A stretch of 34,737 nt of DNA, from NCBI GenBank assembly GCA_036397995.1, contig DASWHX010000058.1:1-34737 (forward strand). Reading direction: 5' to 3'. Shown piece by piece: positions 1 through 8,974 of the stretch (position 1 is the stretch's first letter; every line of letters begins with the position of its first letter). The notes beneath the pieces were generated by a model. That model had not been told where the DNA came from, searched no databases, and worked only from the letters and a program-made list of their open reading frames with translations. A program made the translations under genes and the position numbers. Source of the stretch: DASWHX01 sp036397995 (GTDB lineage: Bacteria; Bacteroidota; Bacteroidia; Cytophagales; Cyclobacteriaceae).

Positions 1-134
1 TAGATTGGATAATCAGGAATTCGGGCAATTGTGAAGATGATCTGGAAAAACCATCGGTTATGATTAAGGAATCTAAAACCAGAAAAATAAGAGAAGCGGT
101 TAATGAATTGTTAAGCGGACAATTGGTTAGTTAA
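1..134 (+). CDS. 3' end of an unidentified gene (partial)
   Basis: The frame beginning at base 3 is open from the window edge to a TAA at 132-134, giving about 43 residues that end in a basic, helical-looking tail (KTRKIREAVNELLSGQLVS). The start lies outside the window. I do not recognise the family. A C-terminal helix of this kind is common in glycosyltransferases and many other enzymes, so no function is assigned. The stop overlaps the last 8 bases of the convergent TPR gene, so the two genes meet tail to tail with no room for a separate terminator. Confidence 0.5.
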   Translation, partial: DWIIRNSGNCEDDLEKPSVMIKESKTRKIREAVNELLSGQLVS

Positions 135-1173
135 TGCATTCGGACTGCCACGCCAGGAATGCAAAGTCTTCATTTCGTTCCCGCGCCTCATCCAATTTTT
201 TACAAGCTGATTTCAAATCTCCGGACCGGTAGAACGCGTCTGCCCAAAAGGAAAAAAGGGATTCCACACTCCCTCCCCTAATGGAAGCTTCATAAAAAAG
301 TTGTAATGCTCTATTATAATCCTTTTGTTCCAGATAGACCAATGCTTTATTTCGATAAGCCCAACCATTATCCGGATTAATTACAATGCTTTGATTTATC
401 AGCTTAAGCGCACTATTTATGTCTCCTTTCCTGAATACAATAAGTCCATAGTTATTGAGGTAATATGAATCTTTAGGTTGCAGCATTAAGGCTCTTTTTA
501 TATTTATTTCTGCACTATCCAGATTCCCTTTTCGTAAGTAAACCAAAGCGATGGAATTTAATGCAGGTGAAAAAGTTGTGTCCAGATTCAGAGCTTTGGT
601 TAAATCGGAAATTGCCCGGTTGAGTTGATTCTTATAATAGTAAACTGTTCCCCTGTTTGTCCATAACTCCGGATTGTCTGACCGGTAGGTTATTGCCAAG
701 CTAAAGTAATTTATAGCGGAGTCGTACTTCTTTAACTGGGTATAAATCAAACCCTTTCTGAAGTTAATATGAAAAGTGTCGGGAGTTATTTCTTCAACAA
801 TTTCAATATCCCGTAATGACGATTCAAATAGCCCTATTTCGTAGAGAGCCGCCGATCGGTTCAGATAGGCGTCAGGAAAATCAGGTTTAAGAGCAATCGC
901 CTTGTCATAAAGTTCCAGGGCCAGGTAATATCTCTGCTGTTTGAACCTGATAATCCCAAGATTATTCAACGCATGGGGGAATTCTGGAAATTCAGTAATG
1001 GCCTGGTTATAATAATCTTCCGCTTTGGCCAATTCACCCCTGCTAAGGTGCTCATTGCCAACTTTTAACAAGTCCTGAGCACGTTCAGCCGGGTTTGAGC
1101 AACACAATAACCCGAGGCTCAATAGTGATAATATCGGTATATAACTTTTCAAAATATGGGTGAAATGGTACAA
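127..1173 (-). CDS. TPR-repeat lipoprotein
   Basis: A 348-residue protein with a hydrophobic N-terminus ending in a lipobox-like LGLLC|C, so probably anchored in the envelope facing the periplasm. The rest is about eight tandem tetratricopeptide repeats of roughly 34 residues, with the typical pattern of A/G-Y/L...A...Y..AI...P (for example YLALELYDKAIALKPDFPDA and YDSAINYFSLAI). TPRs form a superhelical scaffold for protein-protein contacts; no catalytic domain is visible and the partner cannot be predicted. There is no in-frame ATG. The start is either TTG at 1171-1173, which has an AGG a few bases upstream, or TTG at 1150-1152, which would give a more standard signal peptide beginning MKSYIPILSLL. 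The 3' end overlaps the convergent partial gene at 1-134. Confidence 0.85.
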   Translation of the reverse strand: MYHFTHILKSYIPILSLLSLGLLCCSNPAERAQDLLKVGNEHLSRGELAKAEDYYNQAITEFPEFPHALNNLGIIRFKQQRYYLALELYDKAIALKPDFPDAYLNRSAALYEIGLFESSLRDIEIVEEITPDTFHINFRKGLIYTQLKKYDSAINYFSLAITYRSDNPELWTNRGTVYYYKNQLNRAISDLTKALNLDTTFSPALNSIALVYLRKGNLDSAEINIKRALMLQPKDSYYLNNYGLIVFRKGDINSALKLINQSIVINPDNGWAYRNKALVYLEQKDYNRALQLFYEASIRGGSVESLFSFWADAFYRSGDLKSACKKLDEARERNEDFAFLAWQSECIN

Positions 1174-1263
1174 TATTACCTGATAATGGGATCAAATTAC
1201 AACTAATCCAGACTCCTTGCCTATACCTTTACACTCGCAGTAAAACTCAGGTAATTCTACTCT

Positions 1264-1306
1264 ATAAGGCCGGATAATCAAGGATTTTCCCGGCCTTATT
1301 CTTTTT
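1264..1306 (+). terminator. Perfect 10-bp hairpin with T-rich tail, orphan terminator-like
   Basis: ATAAGGCCGG at 1264-1273 is exactly complementary to CCGGCCTTAT at 1290-1299, with a 16-base loop, followed by a T-rich run (TTCTTTTT). It looks like a rho-independent terminator on the plus strand. It lies in a 261-base gap between divergent genes (the TPR gene on - and the exchanger on +), where no coding transcript should need ending. It may end a short untranslated RNA, or act as a leader attenuator of the exchanger gene. Nothing else clear was seen in 1174-1434. Confidence 0.55.
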
Positions 1307-1434
1307 ACAGACATGAAGATTTTATCAGATTTTATGTAGAGGAAAGGTAAAAACAATTATCTTTTGAAGTTAATCGAAAAGCTTTAATTTAGACTCAACT
1401 GTAAATTATCCAATAATCCTATCAACCGTCGCCT

Positions 1435-2490
1435 ATGCTTCTTTTAGGGAGTATTGTAGCCTTAGTGGTGTCTTTTTATTTACTCGCCCAGGTAAGTGAT
1501 AAATACTTCATTGAATCCCTCGATAAGATAGCTCACAGATTCAACATGTCACATGACATGGCAGGGGCAACTTTGATGGCAATAGGATCGAGTGCTCCTG
1601 AACTTTTTGTGGCCATCATTGCTTTGGTAAAGCCAGGAGATCACGGAGAAATAGGGATTGGCACCATAGTAGGTTCGGCGGTTTTTAACATCCTGGGAAT
1701 TATTGGTGCAGTTGCCGTTGTACGAAAATCCGTTTTGGCCTGGCAGCCCGTCTTAAGAGACTTGATCTTTTATTCGATCTCAATAATTACCCTCATTGTT
1801 GTTTTCTATGATTCTCAAATTGAATTATACGAAGGAGCCATTCTGATTTTCATTTATGGATTTTACCTGCTTGCTGTTTCCAAGTGGCGCAAATTGTTTC
1901 CCTATGAGGAATTGGACACCATTGAGGAGGAAGAAGAGGGAGAGGGAGAAGAAGAGGCACCAGTTTGGGAGAAAGTATTCCGGCCGTTTGATTATGCAAT
2001 TGATAAACTTTTTCCCCCGATCAGATATTATTATGGGGTTTTCTTTATTTCAATAATAGTAATTGCACTGCTAAGCTGGGTGCTCGTTGAAAGTGCTGTA
2101 ATAATTTCAGAAATGCTAAATATTCCAAAAGTGGTAATTGCATTAACGGTTTTGGCAATTGGCACTTCAGTACCCGACTTAATGTCCTCTGTAATAGTTG
2201 CAAAGCAAGGCAGAGGTGGAATGGCGCTAAGCAATGCCGTTGGATCCAATATTTTTGACATTCTTATATGTTTGGGGCTTCCCTGGTTACTTATTATTAG
2301 TTTTTCCAAAACTCCATTACCTGTAAAGACGGATGATTTGTTTGTCAGCGTTATTCTGCTTTTTTCTTCCGTATTGATAATTCTGGCATTATTAGTTATC
2401 AACAACTGGTCTATTGGCAAGAAAGCCGGAATATTCTTATTGCTACTTTACCTAGCCTACGTTATACGAGAATTTTACCTGGCGATATAA
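1435..2490 (+). CDS. Sodium/calcium exchanger, CaCA family (YrbG-like)
   Basis: A 351-residue inner-membrane antiporter with about ten hydrophobic helices in two inverted halves. Each half carries the CaCA alpha-repeat signature: GSSAPEL at residues about 52-57 and GTSVPDL at about 243-249. The Glu and Asp in these motifs bind the cation. A strongly acidic cytoplasmic loop (Glu-rich, residues about 161-178) separates the halves, as in other members. The family exchanges Ca2+ for Na+ (some members K+-dependent) and usually exports calcium. Length is normal for bacterial members. The start ATG at 1435 has no obvious Shine-Dalgarno site. The gene appears monocistronic, with a convergent neighbour on the minus strand downstream. 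Confidence 0.92.
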   Translation: MLLLGSIVALVVSFYLLAQVSDKYFIESLDKIAHRFNMSHDMAGATLMAIGSSAPELFVAIIALVKPGDHGEIGIGTIVGSAVFNILGIIGAVAVVRKSVLAWQPVLRDLIFYSISIITLIVVFYDSQIELYEGAILIFIYGFYLLAVSKWRKLFPYEELDTIEEEEEGEGEEEAPVWEKVFRPFDYAIDKLFPPIRYYYGVFFISIIVIALLSWVLVESAVIISEMLNIPKVVIALTVLAIGTSVPDLMSSVIVAKQGRGGMALSNAVGSNIFDILICLGLPWLLIISFSKTPLPVKTDDLFVSVILLFSSVLIILALLVINNWSIGKKAGIFLLLLYLAYVIREFYLAI

Positions 2491-2519
2491 AAACTCCCGG
2501 AAATCTCTGGAGGCTTTTT
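2489..2519. terminator. Short A-CTCC...GGAG-T hairpin between convergent genes
   Basis: CTCC at 2494-2497 pairs with GGAG at 2509-2512 across an 11-base loop. A run of As lies before it and GCTTTTT after it, so it could stop transcription from both sides in the 46-base gap between the exchanger (+) and the PD40-amidohydrolase (-). The stem is short, so support is modest. Confidence 0.35.
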
Positions 2520-2536
2520 CATCAACGAAAGATTAT

Positions 2537-5500
2537 TTACCTTATTCCCGGTATGTTTCCCGGTTCAGGTTGTTTCCACCAAAACTTTCCGGCATCCTTC
2601 TTTAGAGGGTATACTTCGTTTAAGGTATTTCCTTCATAAAGCCGGCCATTCTTCATCACAAATAATATGGAGTTGGTGTTTCGAATGTCTTCCAGGGGGT
2701 TCTTATCAAGTACAATCAAATCTGCCAGTTTACCCATTTCCAAAGATCCTATATCTCCGTTCAACCCTATTCCTGTAGCACCCAAAATTGTTGCTACCTT
2801 CAACATATTGTGGTTGGATGTTCCACCCGATTGCATACTCCAAATTTCCCAGTGGTAACCAAGTCCCTGTAATTGTCCATGGCTTCCAACACCTGCAAGA
2901 CCCCCAGCCTCTACCAAATCTTTAACAAATTTGGCATGATCTTCAAATACATGGTCCTCCTTCATAAACCAGCTTCCCCGTCGTCTTGATTTACTATCTA
3001 ATTCAGAATGAGGAGTGAAATATGAAAGCTTTGGATCGTCATGAACCGTCTCCGTTGCGTAATAATAATTCTCTGCCCATGGCCCTCCATATGAAACCAA
3101 TAATGTGGGAGTGTATGTGGTTCTCGATTGGGTAACAAACTGAACTACATCATTATAAAGGGGATAAATTGGAAATGAATGTTCGTGTCCCGGGTAACCA
3201 TCGATAATTTGGGTGAAATCCAGCTTCAAATCCAAAGCTCCCTCAGTGGTTGGTTTTAATCCAAGCTCTTTCGCTGCCATAATTACCCATTGCCTTTGCT
3301 GGCGGTTGCCTACCAGGTACATTTTGATCGTTTTAGTATCATAGTAATCACTGTAAATTCTGAGAACTTTTTTTGCGTGGTCAAGGTCCTGGATATTATT
3401 TGCCCAAAAGCCAACGCCAGGCCCGGTAGAAAATATTCTTGGTCCCATCATATTGCCTGCCGTAACGTGGTCAGAATAAGTTAAAACATCGGTTGTCGCG
3501 GTCTGAGGATCTCTGGTTGTTGTGACACCGTAAGCCAGGTTGGCGGCATATATCCAAATTTGATTTTTGTGTATTCCCCATTCGGGCCACATATGCGAGT
3601 GAGTGTCTACAAAACCTGGAATTATCGTCTTTCCGGTCATGTCCATCCGGGTCACATTGGAAGGCACTTCAATACTACCAGACGCCCCAATCGCCTTTAT
3701 CCGATTATTTTCAATCCAAATATCACCACGCTCAATAATCTCATCGCCTTTCATCGTTATGAGTCTGGCCCCAGTAAGCAAAATTTGTTCCCTTGGAATA
3801 TCCCTCGGAATAGAAACTCTTATTCTGATTTCACCTGGCTTATATCCTTCCTCCTTTTTCTCATCATCTTTCTTTTCCTCCTTTTTATCTTCATCAATTT
3901 TCTCCTCATCTTTACTTTCTTTCTCAGCTTCCTTTTTCTCTTCTTCTAATTTTTTCTGCTCTTCAGCCAATTCAACACTATCCTCATAAACCTTTGCAGC
4001 AGTTATATCATATTTAAAAAACGCGTTGCCCAGAGAAAAATAAACTTTCTTTCCATCACTTCCCCAGGTTGGAAACTCCCCCCCAATATCAGTAACTTTC
4101 CTGGAGGGAAATTGCGCCTTGTCCGGATCTGATACTGAAACTTTGGGAGTTTCCCCTCCAACATAGGGTACTGTAACAACATAGACATCATTATTCACCT
4201 GTGCCATTGCCTGGTCCCCTTCCGGGGCCATCATAATTAAATCAGCCGTGCTTGGGTTCTGGGCTCCGAAAGTCGTAATACCCGTAACTTTTAAATGTGC
4301 CTTCTCATCAGTTCCATCCCATCTTATGGAAACCAATCCCTTACCATTAGTTCCCCCCTGATATAAATAAATCCTATCCTGGCCCTTCACAAAATGTGGT
4401 GTTAATCTTCCTCGTGTTTTTGTGATAAATCTCTCAGGACCCCCATTCGCTGAAACCCAACCCAAATCAACACTTGTGCCTGAATTAAATGGATCTACAG
4501 ATTCCTTATAAATCTGTGCTGCGCCGCGTACATATACGATCCTGTTATTTTCTGCCCAGGCTGGAGTTGAGTATAGCGCTGCAGTCTGAGTCAATCTAAC
4601 CGGAGATGGCTTCCCTGAAACAGTTACTTTATAGATATGTCCACCTTCATTAGACCATGTGACATAAGCAATCCATTTTGAATCCGGAGACCAGGCAGGC
4701 ATTGCTTCAACATCGTTTGAGTTTGTGAGTTTGACAGGCTTTCCATCAGGATAGTCCATCACATAGATTTTATCAAGTACAGTAAATGCCGCTTTTTTTC
4801 CATCAGGCGAAACAGCAGGATCACGAATTTGCCGGGCGATAAATTCAGTACTATCGGAAATCGGGTATTTAAAGTCCAGCTCAGGACCCAATTCCAAGTC
4901 AACATCAATATCCATAGGAATAATAACTGCACTCCCTCCATTAACCGGAATCTTAAACAATTTGCCTCCATAGGAACAAATTAGAAACTGATTATCATTT
5001 GTGAACGACATTCCTGGTAAAACATCCATGGTGGCGATAGATTCCTGATCATCCCTCTGAACAGGATAGGCTAACCACTTCTCATCACCAGTTGCCAGAT
5101 TTCTGATAATCAATCCGGTTTTATCATCATGTCTGGTTCCATATGCGAGCCATTTACCATCTGGACTTGGTGTTGGCCTGAATCCTGAACCATATCTTGA
5201 TGTTATGGTTTCAGACTCTCCCGTTTCCCGATCATAAATAGCAATCTGGTACTGGGGAAATTGTGCATTATAGTTCCATGATCCAAATCTTCTGGAATAG
5301 TATATAAATCTTCCATCCGGACTGAAGGCAGGTTCCACTGTTTTTAGATTAGTTGGTCCTTCAATCAAGCCAGTCCCTGATCCACCATCAACATGAAAAA
5401 GCCACAATTTTGGAACTCCCAAAAGTGCTCCTCCTTTGGATGCAACTATATATTTGCTATCAGGAGAAAAGTCGGCACTCTGGTAAGAATTGTTTTTCCC

Positions 5501-5935
5501 TTCACTGATGGCTTCAAATTTAATGGTATCAGGTTCAAGTTTTGCTATCCAAACATTTTCCGCCCCACTCCTGTCGGAAATGAAGACTATTTTTTTACCG
5601 TCAGGGCTATATCTGGGATGCGAATCAAAAGCCAGGCCGGATGAAATTCTGGTTGCCTTACCACCAGCTGCCGGCATAGTATACAAATCACCCAATAAAT
5701 CAAAAACTATTGTGCTGCCATCCGGACTAATATCAACAGAAATCCAGGAACCTTCCCGGGTATTAAATTTGATATGTCGCCCAACTTCAAGCGGGAGATC
5801 TTTTTTCTCTTTCTTTTCTTTTTTGGTGCTGTCCGATTTTACGGTATCCTGCTCAAGAAAAATATTTGACTCAGCCTGCTGGTACAAAAATACCGCTATA
5901 AGACAAAGGGTAAACCGTGTTACAAATTTTACCAT
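2537..5935 (-). CDS. Secreted PD40/TolB-like propeller-amidohydrolase fusion
   Basis: A 1132-residue exported metal-dependent hydrolase, starting at ATG 5935 because this gives a clean signal peptide (MVKFVTRFTLCLIAVFLYQQ). The frame stays open to 5992, but that extension is a poor leader. Residues about 40-640 contain repeated PD40/WD40-like TolB-propeller blades marked by SPDGKKIVF-type motifs. Residues about 650-700 are a Lys/Glu-rich linker. Residues about 715-1110 are an amidohydrolase-1 domain with D-T-H-S-H (His779, His781), GHEH (His917, His919), GSHGQLQG (His1019) and the C-terminal signature KLADLIVLDKNP. The substrate is unknown; the family includes imidazolonepropionase- and prolidase-like enzymes, and the propeller probably covers or presents the active site. 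It is divergent from the fucosidase operon. Confidence 0.88.
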   Translation of the reverse strand: MVKFVTRFTLCLIAVFLYQQAESNIFLEQDTVKSDSTKKEKKEKKDLPLEVGRHIKFNTREGSWISVDISPDGSTIVFDLLGDLYTMPAAGGKATRISSGLAFDSHPRYSPDGKKIVFISDRSGAENVWIAKLEPDTIKFEAISEGKNNSYQSADFSPDSKYIVASKGGALLGVPKLWLFHVDGGSGTGLIEGPTNLKTVEPAFSPDGRFIYYSRRFGSWNYNAQFPQYQIAIYDRETGESETITSRYGSGFRPTPSPDGKWLAYGTRHDDKTGLIIRNLATGDEKWLAYPVQRDDQESIATMDVLPGMSFTNDNQFLICSYGGKLFKIPVNGGSAVIIPMDIDVDLELGPELDFKYPISDSTEFIARQIRDPAVSPDGKKAAFTVLDKIYVMDYPDGKPVKLTNSNDVEAMPAWSPDSKWIAYVTWSNEGGHIYKVTVSGKPSPVRLTQTAALYSTPAWAENNRIVYVRGAAQIYKESVDPFNSGTSVDLGWVSANGGPERFITKTRGRLTPHFVKGQDRIYLYQGGTNGKGLVSIRWDGTDEKAHLKVTGITTFGAQNPSTADLIMMAPEGDQAMAQVNNDVYVVTVPYVGGETPKVSVSDPDKAQFPSRKVTDIGGEFPTWGSDGKKVYFSLGNAFFKYDITAAKVYEDSVELAEEQKKLEEEKKEAEKESKDEEKIDEDKKEEKKDDEKKEEGYKPGEIRIRVSIPRDIPREQILLTGARLITMKGDEIIERGDIWIENNRIKAIGASGSIEVPSNVTRMDMTGKTIIPGFVDTHSHMWPEWGIHKNQIWIYAANLAYGVTTTRDPQTATTDVLTYSDHVTAGNMMGPRIFSTGPGVGFWANNIQDLDHAKKVLRIYSDYYDTKTIKMYLVGNRQQRQWVIMAAKELGLKPTTEGALDLKLDFTQIIDGYPGHEHSFPIYPLYNDVVQFVTQSRTTYTPTLLVSYGGPWAENYYYATETVHDDPKLSYFTPHSELDSKSRRRGSWFMKEDHVFEDHAKFVKDLVEAGGLAGVGSHGQLQGLGYHWEIWSMQSGGTSNHNMLKVATILGATGIGLNGDIGSLEMGKLADLIVLDKNPLEDIRNTNSILFVMKNGRLYEGNTLNEVYPLKKDAGKFWWKQPEPGNIPGIR

Positions 5936-6051
5936 GATGTTTAATTTAAAGGTTTTATCTTCGGAAATGTTTTCAATAATAATGAATGACAAATAAAGGA
6001 AAAAAATCCGGGCATTATAACCTCAAGCGCCTATTAAAGTTGAGAAATGCT

Positions 6052-7488
6052 ATGAAGATAATTGTCTGTATTCCATTTTTGCTTTGGATTTCCTGCACTC
6101 CTCGAAAGATTTCAGCTCCAGCTCCTGTCTTTCCCATTCCTAGTCCTGAACAATTTACCTGGCACAACCTCGAATTCTATGCTTTCATTCATTGTTCGAT
6201 AAACACATTTACTGACAAAGAGTGGGGATTTGGTGATGAGAATCCAAAGTTATTTAATCCTGACTCCCTTGATGTAAAGCAATGGGTTGATGTTTTCAAA
6301 GAAGTGGGAATGAAGGCGGTTATTATTACAGCAAAGCACCATGACGGGTTTTGTCTCTGGCCAAGTGCTTTTACAGAGCATTCCATTAAAAATAGCCTTT
6401 ATAAAAATGGCCGGGGAGATATTCTTAAAGAATTATCCGATGCTTGCAAAAAGGTGGGTTTAAAGTTTGGAATTTACCTAAGCCCCTGGGATAGAAACCA
6501 CTCTCGATATGGACACCCGGAGTACATTGATTATTACCGGAATCAATTGAAAGAAATATTTACTAACTACGGTCCAGTTTTCGAGATGTGGTTTGATGGC
6601 GCAAATGGGGGTGACGGATTTTACGGTGGAAGCAATGAAGTTAGAAGAATTGACCGGGCCACTTACTATAATTGGCCTGGTACAATCAAAATGGTTCAGG
6701 AAATGGAACCAAAGATACTTTTCTTCAGTGATGCCGGTCCGGATATTCGTTGGGTAGGCAATGAACGTGGCATTGCAGGTCAAACAAACTGGAATACAAT
6801 TTCCGCGGATACTCTTTATGCAGGCAAACCTGGAATTACAGAATTACTTAACACAGGGTCTGAAGAAGGTATCAACTGGATTCCTGCGGAAGTGGATGTA
6901 TCCATCAGGCCCGGGTGGTTTTATCACGAATCGGAAGACACTAAGGTGAAAACTCCTGAAGAACTATTTGCTATTTATTTGACATCCGTAGGCCGGGGTT
7001 CAAATCTTCTTCTTAATGTGCCACCTGACAAACACGGTAGGATAGCCAAAGAAGACATTCGGTCGCTGAGGGGCTTGAAAGAACTTTTGGATGAAAAATT
7101 TAGCCGGAAGATAGTAGCATCCCATATTACATCAAGTAACTATAGGGGCAATTCAAAAAATTATCGCCCGGAAAATTTGATTGACTCAGATTATGATACC
7201 TTTTGGTCAACCGATGAGGTGGAGATTAATGCCACTATCGAAATTGGATTTGAAGATTTGACTGAAATTAATTTTATTGTGATAAAAGAAACAATTCAAC
7301 TTGGACAGCGAATAAAAAAGTTTACAATAGAAGCAAAGGTTGGTGCTGACTGGAAAAAGGTTGCAGAGGGTACAACAATTGGATATAAGAGAATCCTGCC
7401 TTTAGCCGGTATTCAAACAAATAAACTAAGAATAAAAGTGGTTGATGCAAAAGCCTGCCCGGTAATATCCGAAATTGAAATATATTAA
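6052..7488 (+). CDS. Alpha-L-fucosidase lipoprotein, GH29, with C-terminal F5/8-type C-like domain
   Basis: A 479-residue envelope enzyme that removes alpha-linked L-fucose from glycans. ATG 6052 gives a lipoprotein signal (MKIIVCIPFLLWISC); the frame remains open upstream to 5986, but that extension buries the signal. The GH29 barrel spans about residues 20-345, with the family motifs AKHHDGFCLWPS, KFGIYLSPWDR and MWFDGANGG, in which Asp182 is the expected nucleophile. The motif style suggests the GH29-B (alpha-1,3/1,4) group, but that is inference. Residues about 350-479 look like a discoidin/F5-8 C carbohydrate-binding domain (RPENLIDSDYDTFWST). The thioesterase gene follows after 8 bases. 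The 116-base divergent region upstream (5936-6051) should hold both promoters; no clear consensus was seen there. Confidence 0.9.
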   Translation: MKIIVCIPFLLWISCTPRKISAPAPVFPIPSPEQFTWHNLEFYAFIHCSINTFTDKEWGFGDENPKLFNPDSLDVKQWVDVFKEVGMKAVIITAKHHDGFCLWPSAFTEHSIKNSLYKNGRGDILKELSDACKKVGLKFGIYLSPWDRNHSRYGHPEYIDYYRNQLKEIFTNYGPVFEMWFDGANGGDGFYGGSNEVRRIDRATYYNWPGTIKMVQEMEPKILFFSDAGPDIRWVGNERGIAGQTNWNTISADTLYAGKPGITELLNTGSEEGINWIPAEVDVSIRPGWFYHESEDTKVKTPEELFAIYLTSVGRGSNLLLNVPPDKHGRIAKEDIRSLRGLKELLDEKFSRKIVASHITSSNYRGNSKNYRPENLIDSDYDTFWSTDEVEINATIEIGFEDLTEINFIVIKETIQLGQRIKKFTIEAKVGADWKKVAEGTTIGYKRILPLAGIQTNKLRIKVVDAKACPVISEIEIY

Positions 7489-7496
7489 ATCTTATT

Positions 7497-7883
7497 ATGG
7501 ATGATTTAAGAAAAAAAATTCAAACGGATCCTTATTTGAATTTCCTTGGTATAGAATTAGAGGAGTTGAGCGATGGGTATGCAATTTGTTCATTATCATT
7601 ATCCAAAGATATGGTGAATTTTATGGGCGTTCCACATGGTGGTCTTTTGTTTTCACTGGCCGATGCAGCTTTGTCTGCAGCGTCAAATTCCGACCACTAC
7701 CCATCTTACGCCATAGAGGTAAATGGATCATTTCTGGCGAAGGTTTCTATAGGTGATACGTTGACTGCCAAATCGGTGAGAATTCACCAAACCCATAAAA
7801 CGGCTGTTTACAAAATGGAAATTTTTCATTTGGAAAAAATCATCGCAGTTTTCAGAGGTACAGTTTATCGAAGCAAAAAATGA
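7497..7883 (+). CDS. PaaI-type hotdog-fold thioesterase
   Basis: A 128-residue cytoplasmic protein of the PaaI/YbgC hotdog superfamily, which hydrolyses acyl-CoA thioesters, often aryl- or phenylacetyl-CoA. The signature PHGGLLFSLADAALSAASN (residues 46-64) contains the catalytic-loop His47-Gly-Gly and the Asp56 on the central helix. The length matches the family. It starts 8 bases after the fucosidase stop and ends in an ATGA overlap with the alpha/beta hydrolase, so the three genes are probably one transcript. The substrate is unknown; an acyl-CoA thioesterase beside a fucosidase has no obvious pathway logic. Confidence 0.85.
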   Translation: MDDLRKKIQTDPYLNFLGIELEELSDGYAICSLSLSKDMVNFMGVPHGGLLFSLADAALSAASNSDHYPSYAIEVNGSFLAKVSIGDTLTAKSVRIHQTHKTAVYKMEIFHLEKIIAVFRGTVYRSKK

Positions 7884-8524
7884 AGTTGTTTCTCCTCAGC
7901 GGATTGGGAGCCGACTCACGTGTTTTTGATTTCCTGGACCTTCCAGGAATCGAACTGAAACCGGTTGAATGGCTAATGCCATTACCGAAGGAACGAATTT
8001 CCGATTATGCCGGAAGACTTTCTGAAGCTCTGAAGCCTTATGAGCCGGTGAATCTTCTTGGTGTATCGTTTGGTGGGATAATTGCCCAGGAGATGGCAAC
8101 GCATCTGGATACCCGGAAAGTTTTTATTATCTCAAGCATAAAAAGTTCTGCGGAGGTTGGTTTAGCCTTTCATATAACCAAAAGACTTGGAATTCTTAGA
8201 TTAATTAGCCCAAAAAAAATGAAGCAAAGCATGATGAAAATGGGACCGTGGCTTTTTGGTCTGGAAAAGGGATCGGAAGTAAAGTTATTTAGGAACATTA
8301 CCACGGATACTAATGAAGAGTTTCTGAAATGGGCGGTTTGTCAATTGCATGGTTGGAAAACATCGTCTTCAAATCTTGATGTAATTCATATCCACGGGAT
8401 TAAGGACAAGATGTTTCCCATAAATAAAATAAAGAATTTTATTCCTATTGAAGATGGCGGCCATTTCATGATTGTAAACAGAGCTGAAGAGATCAGTAAA
8501 ATTATTTTGGAAAAGATAAAATAG
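7880..8524 (+). CDS. Small alpha/beta hydrolase
   Basis: A 214-residue serine hydrolase of the alpha/beta fold. The nucleophile elbow is GVSFGG (Ser63). The rest of a plausible triad is Asp176 in HGIKDKMFP and His195 in EDGGHFMI. There is no signal peptide, so it acts in the cytoplasm. It starts at 7880 in an ATGA overlap with the thioesterase, implying translational coupling. The family covers esterases, lipases and thioesterases, and the substrate cannot be told from sequence. A hairpin begins at its stop codon. Confidence 0.82.
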   Translation: MKLFLLSGLGADSRVFDFLDLPGIELKPVEWLMPLPKERISDYAGRLSEALKPYEPVNLLGVSFGGIIAQEMATHLDTRKVFIISSIKSSAEVGLAFHITKRLGILRLISPKKMKQSMMKMGPWLFGLEKGSEVKLFRNITTDTNEEFLKWAVCQLHGWKTSSSNLDVIHIHGIKDKMFPINKIKNFIPIEDGGHFMIVNRAEEISKIILEKIK

Positions 8525-8540
8525 CCCACTAACCGTGGGC
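8515..8540. terminator. Hairpin GCCCAC-TAACC-GTGGGC between convergent genes
   Basis: A perfect 6-bp G+C-rich stem (8524-8529 with 8535-8540) with a 5-base loop overlaps the hydrolase stop. Read on the minus strand it is followed by TATTTTATC, so it fits best as the terminator of the minus-strand membrane-protein gene. It may also pause plus-strand transcripts. Confidence 0.6.
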
Positions 8541-8548
8541 TTGCACTG

Positions 8549-8974
8549 TTAGCTGGCTGATTTAGCACCCATCCCCAGAACCGCGCCAATTACTCCTCCA
8601 CCGATGGCGGTCATTACCGTAAAAGCAATAACATCTACAAATGCTGCGGTAAGATTCATGATATTGGATGTATCATACATAACCATATCAAAAGACAATC
8701 CGATCATAAACCCAAGAATACCTGCTGCCTTTAATCCGTCTCCAAAAGAGGTGATGTTAGCCCACTTTAAAAAGATATAGGAAAATAATGCCGCCAGTGA
8801 TAAATTACCTAAAACCAGTGGCCACCATTCCATTTCGGTTTTAGTTACTCCAATTGCGGTTCCCGCATTGTTGATAAAGAAGTCTTCCAATAGAACTGCA
8901 TAAATTAGAAACCCGAGAAAGAAGTATGCTACTCCACCAACAATTGTTCCTTTGATGAATTTTGATGTATCCAT
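8549..8974 (-). CDS. Small four-helix membrane protein, DUF1761-like, unknown function
   Basis: A 141-residue protein with about four hydrophobic segments (residues about 8-28, 48-68, 80-100 and 112-135) and a Gly-rich last helix. The opening pattern VGGVAYFFLGFLIYAVLL and the overall size resemble the DUF1761 group of small inner-membrane proteins, but I cannot confirm membership. No catalytic motif or metal ligand is visible. ATG 8974 is the start. The gene is isolated between the hydrolase operon (convergent) and the polyketide operon (divergent). Confidence 0.7.
   Translation of the reverse strand: MDTSKFIKGTIVGGVAYFFLGFLIYAVLLEDFFINNAGTAIGVTKTEMEWWPLVLGNLSLAALFSYIFLKWANITSFGDGLKAAGILGFMIGLSFDMVMYDTSNIMNLTAAFVDVIAFTVMTAIGGGVIGAVLGMGAKSAS

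Noticed and set aside
3560..3989. Overlapping plus-strand open frames opposite the PD40-amidohydrolase linker
   Set aside because: They are antisense shadows of the Lys/Glu-rich coding segment, giving low-complexity Phe/Ser/Leu translations.
5490..5996. Plus-strand frame of 168 codons opposite the amidohydrolase N-terminus
   Set aside because: Antisense to a well-supported domain, with no recognisable motif and no upstream signals.
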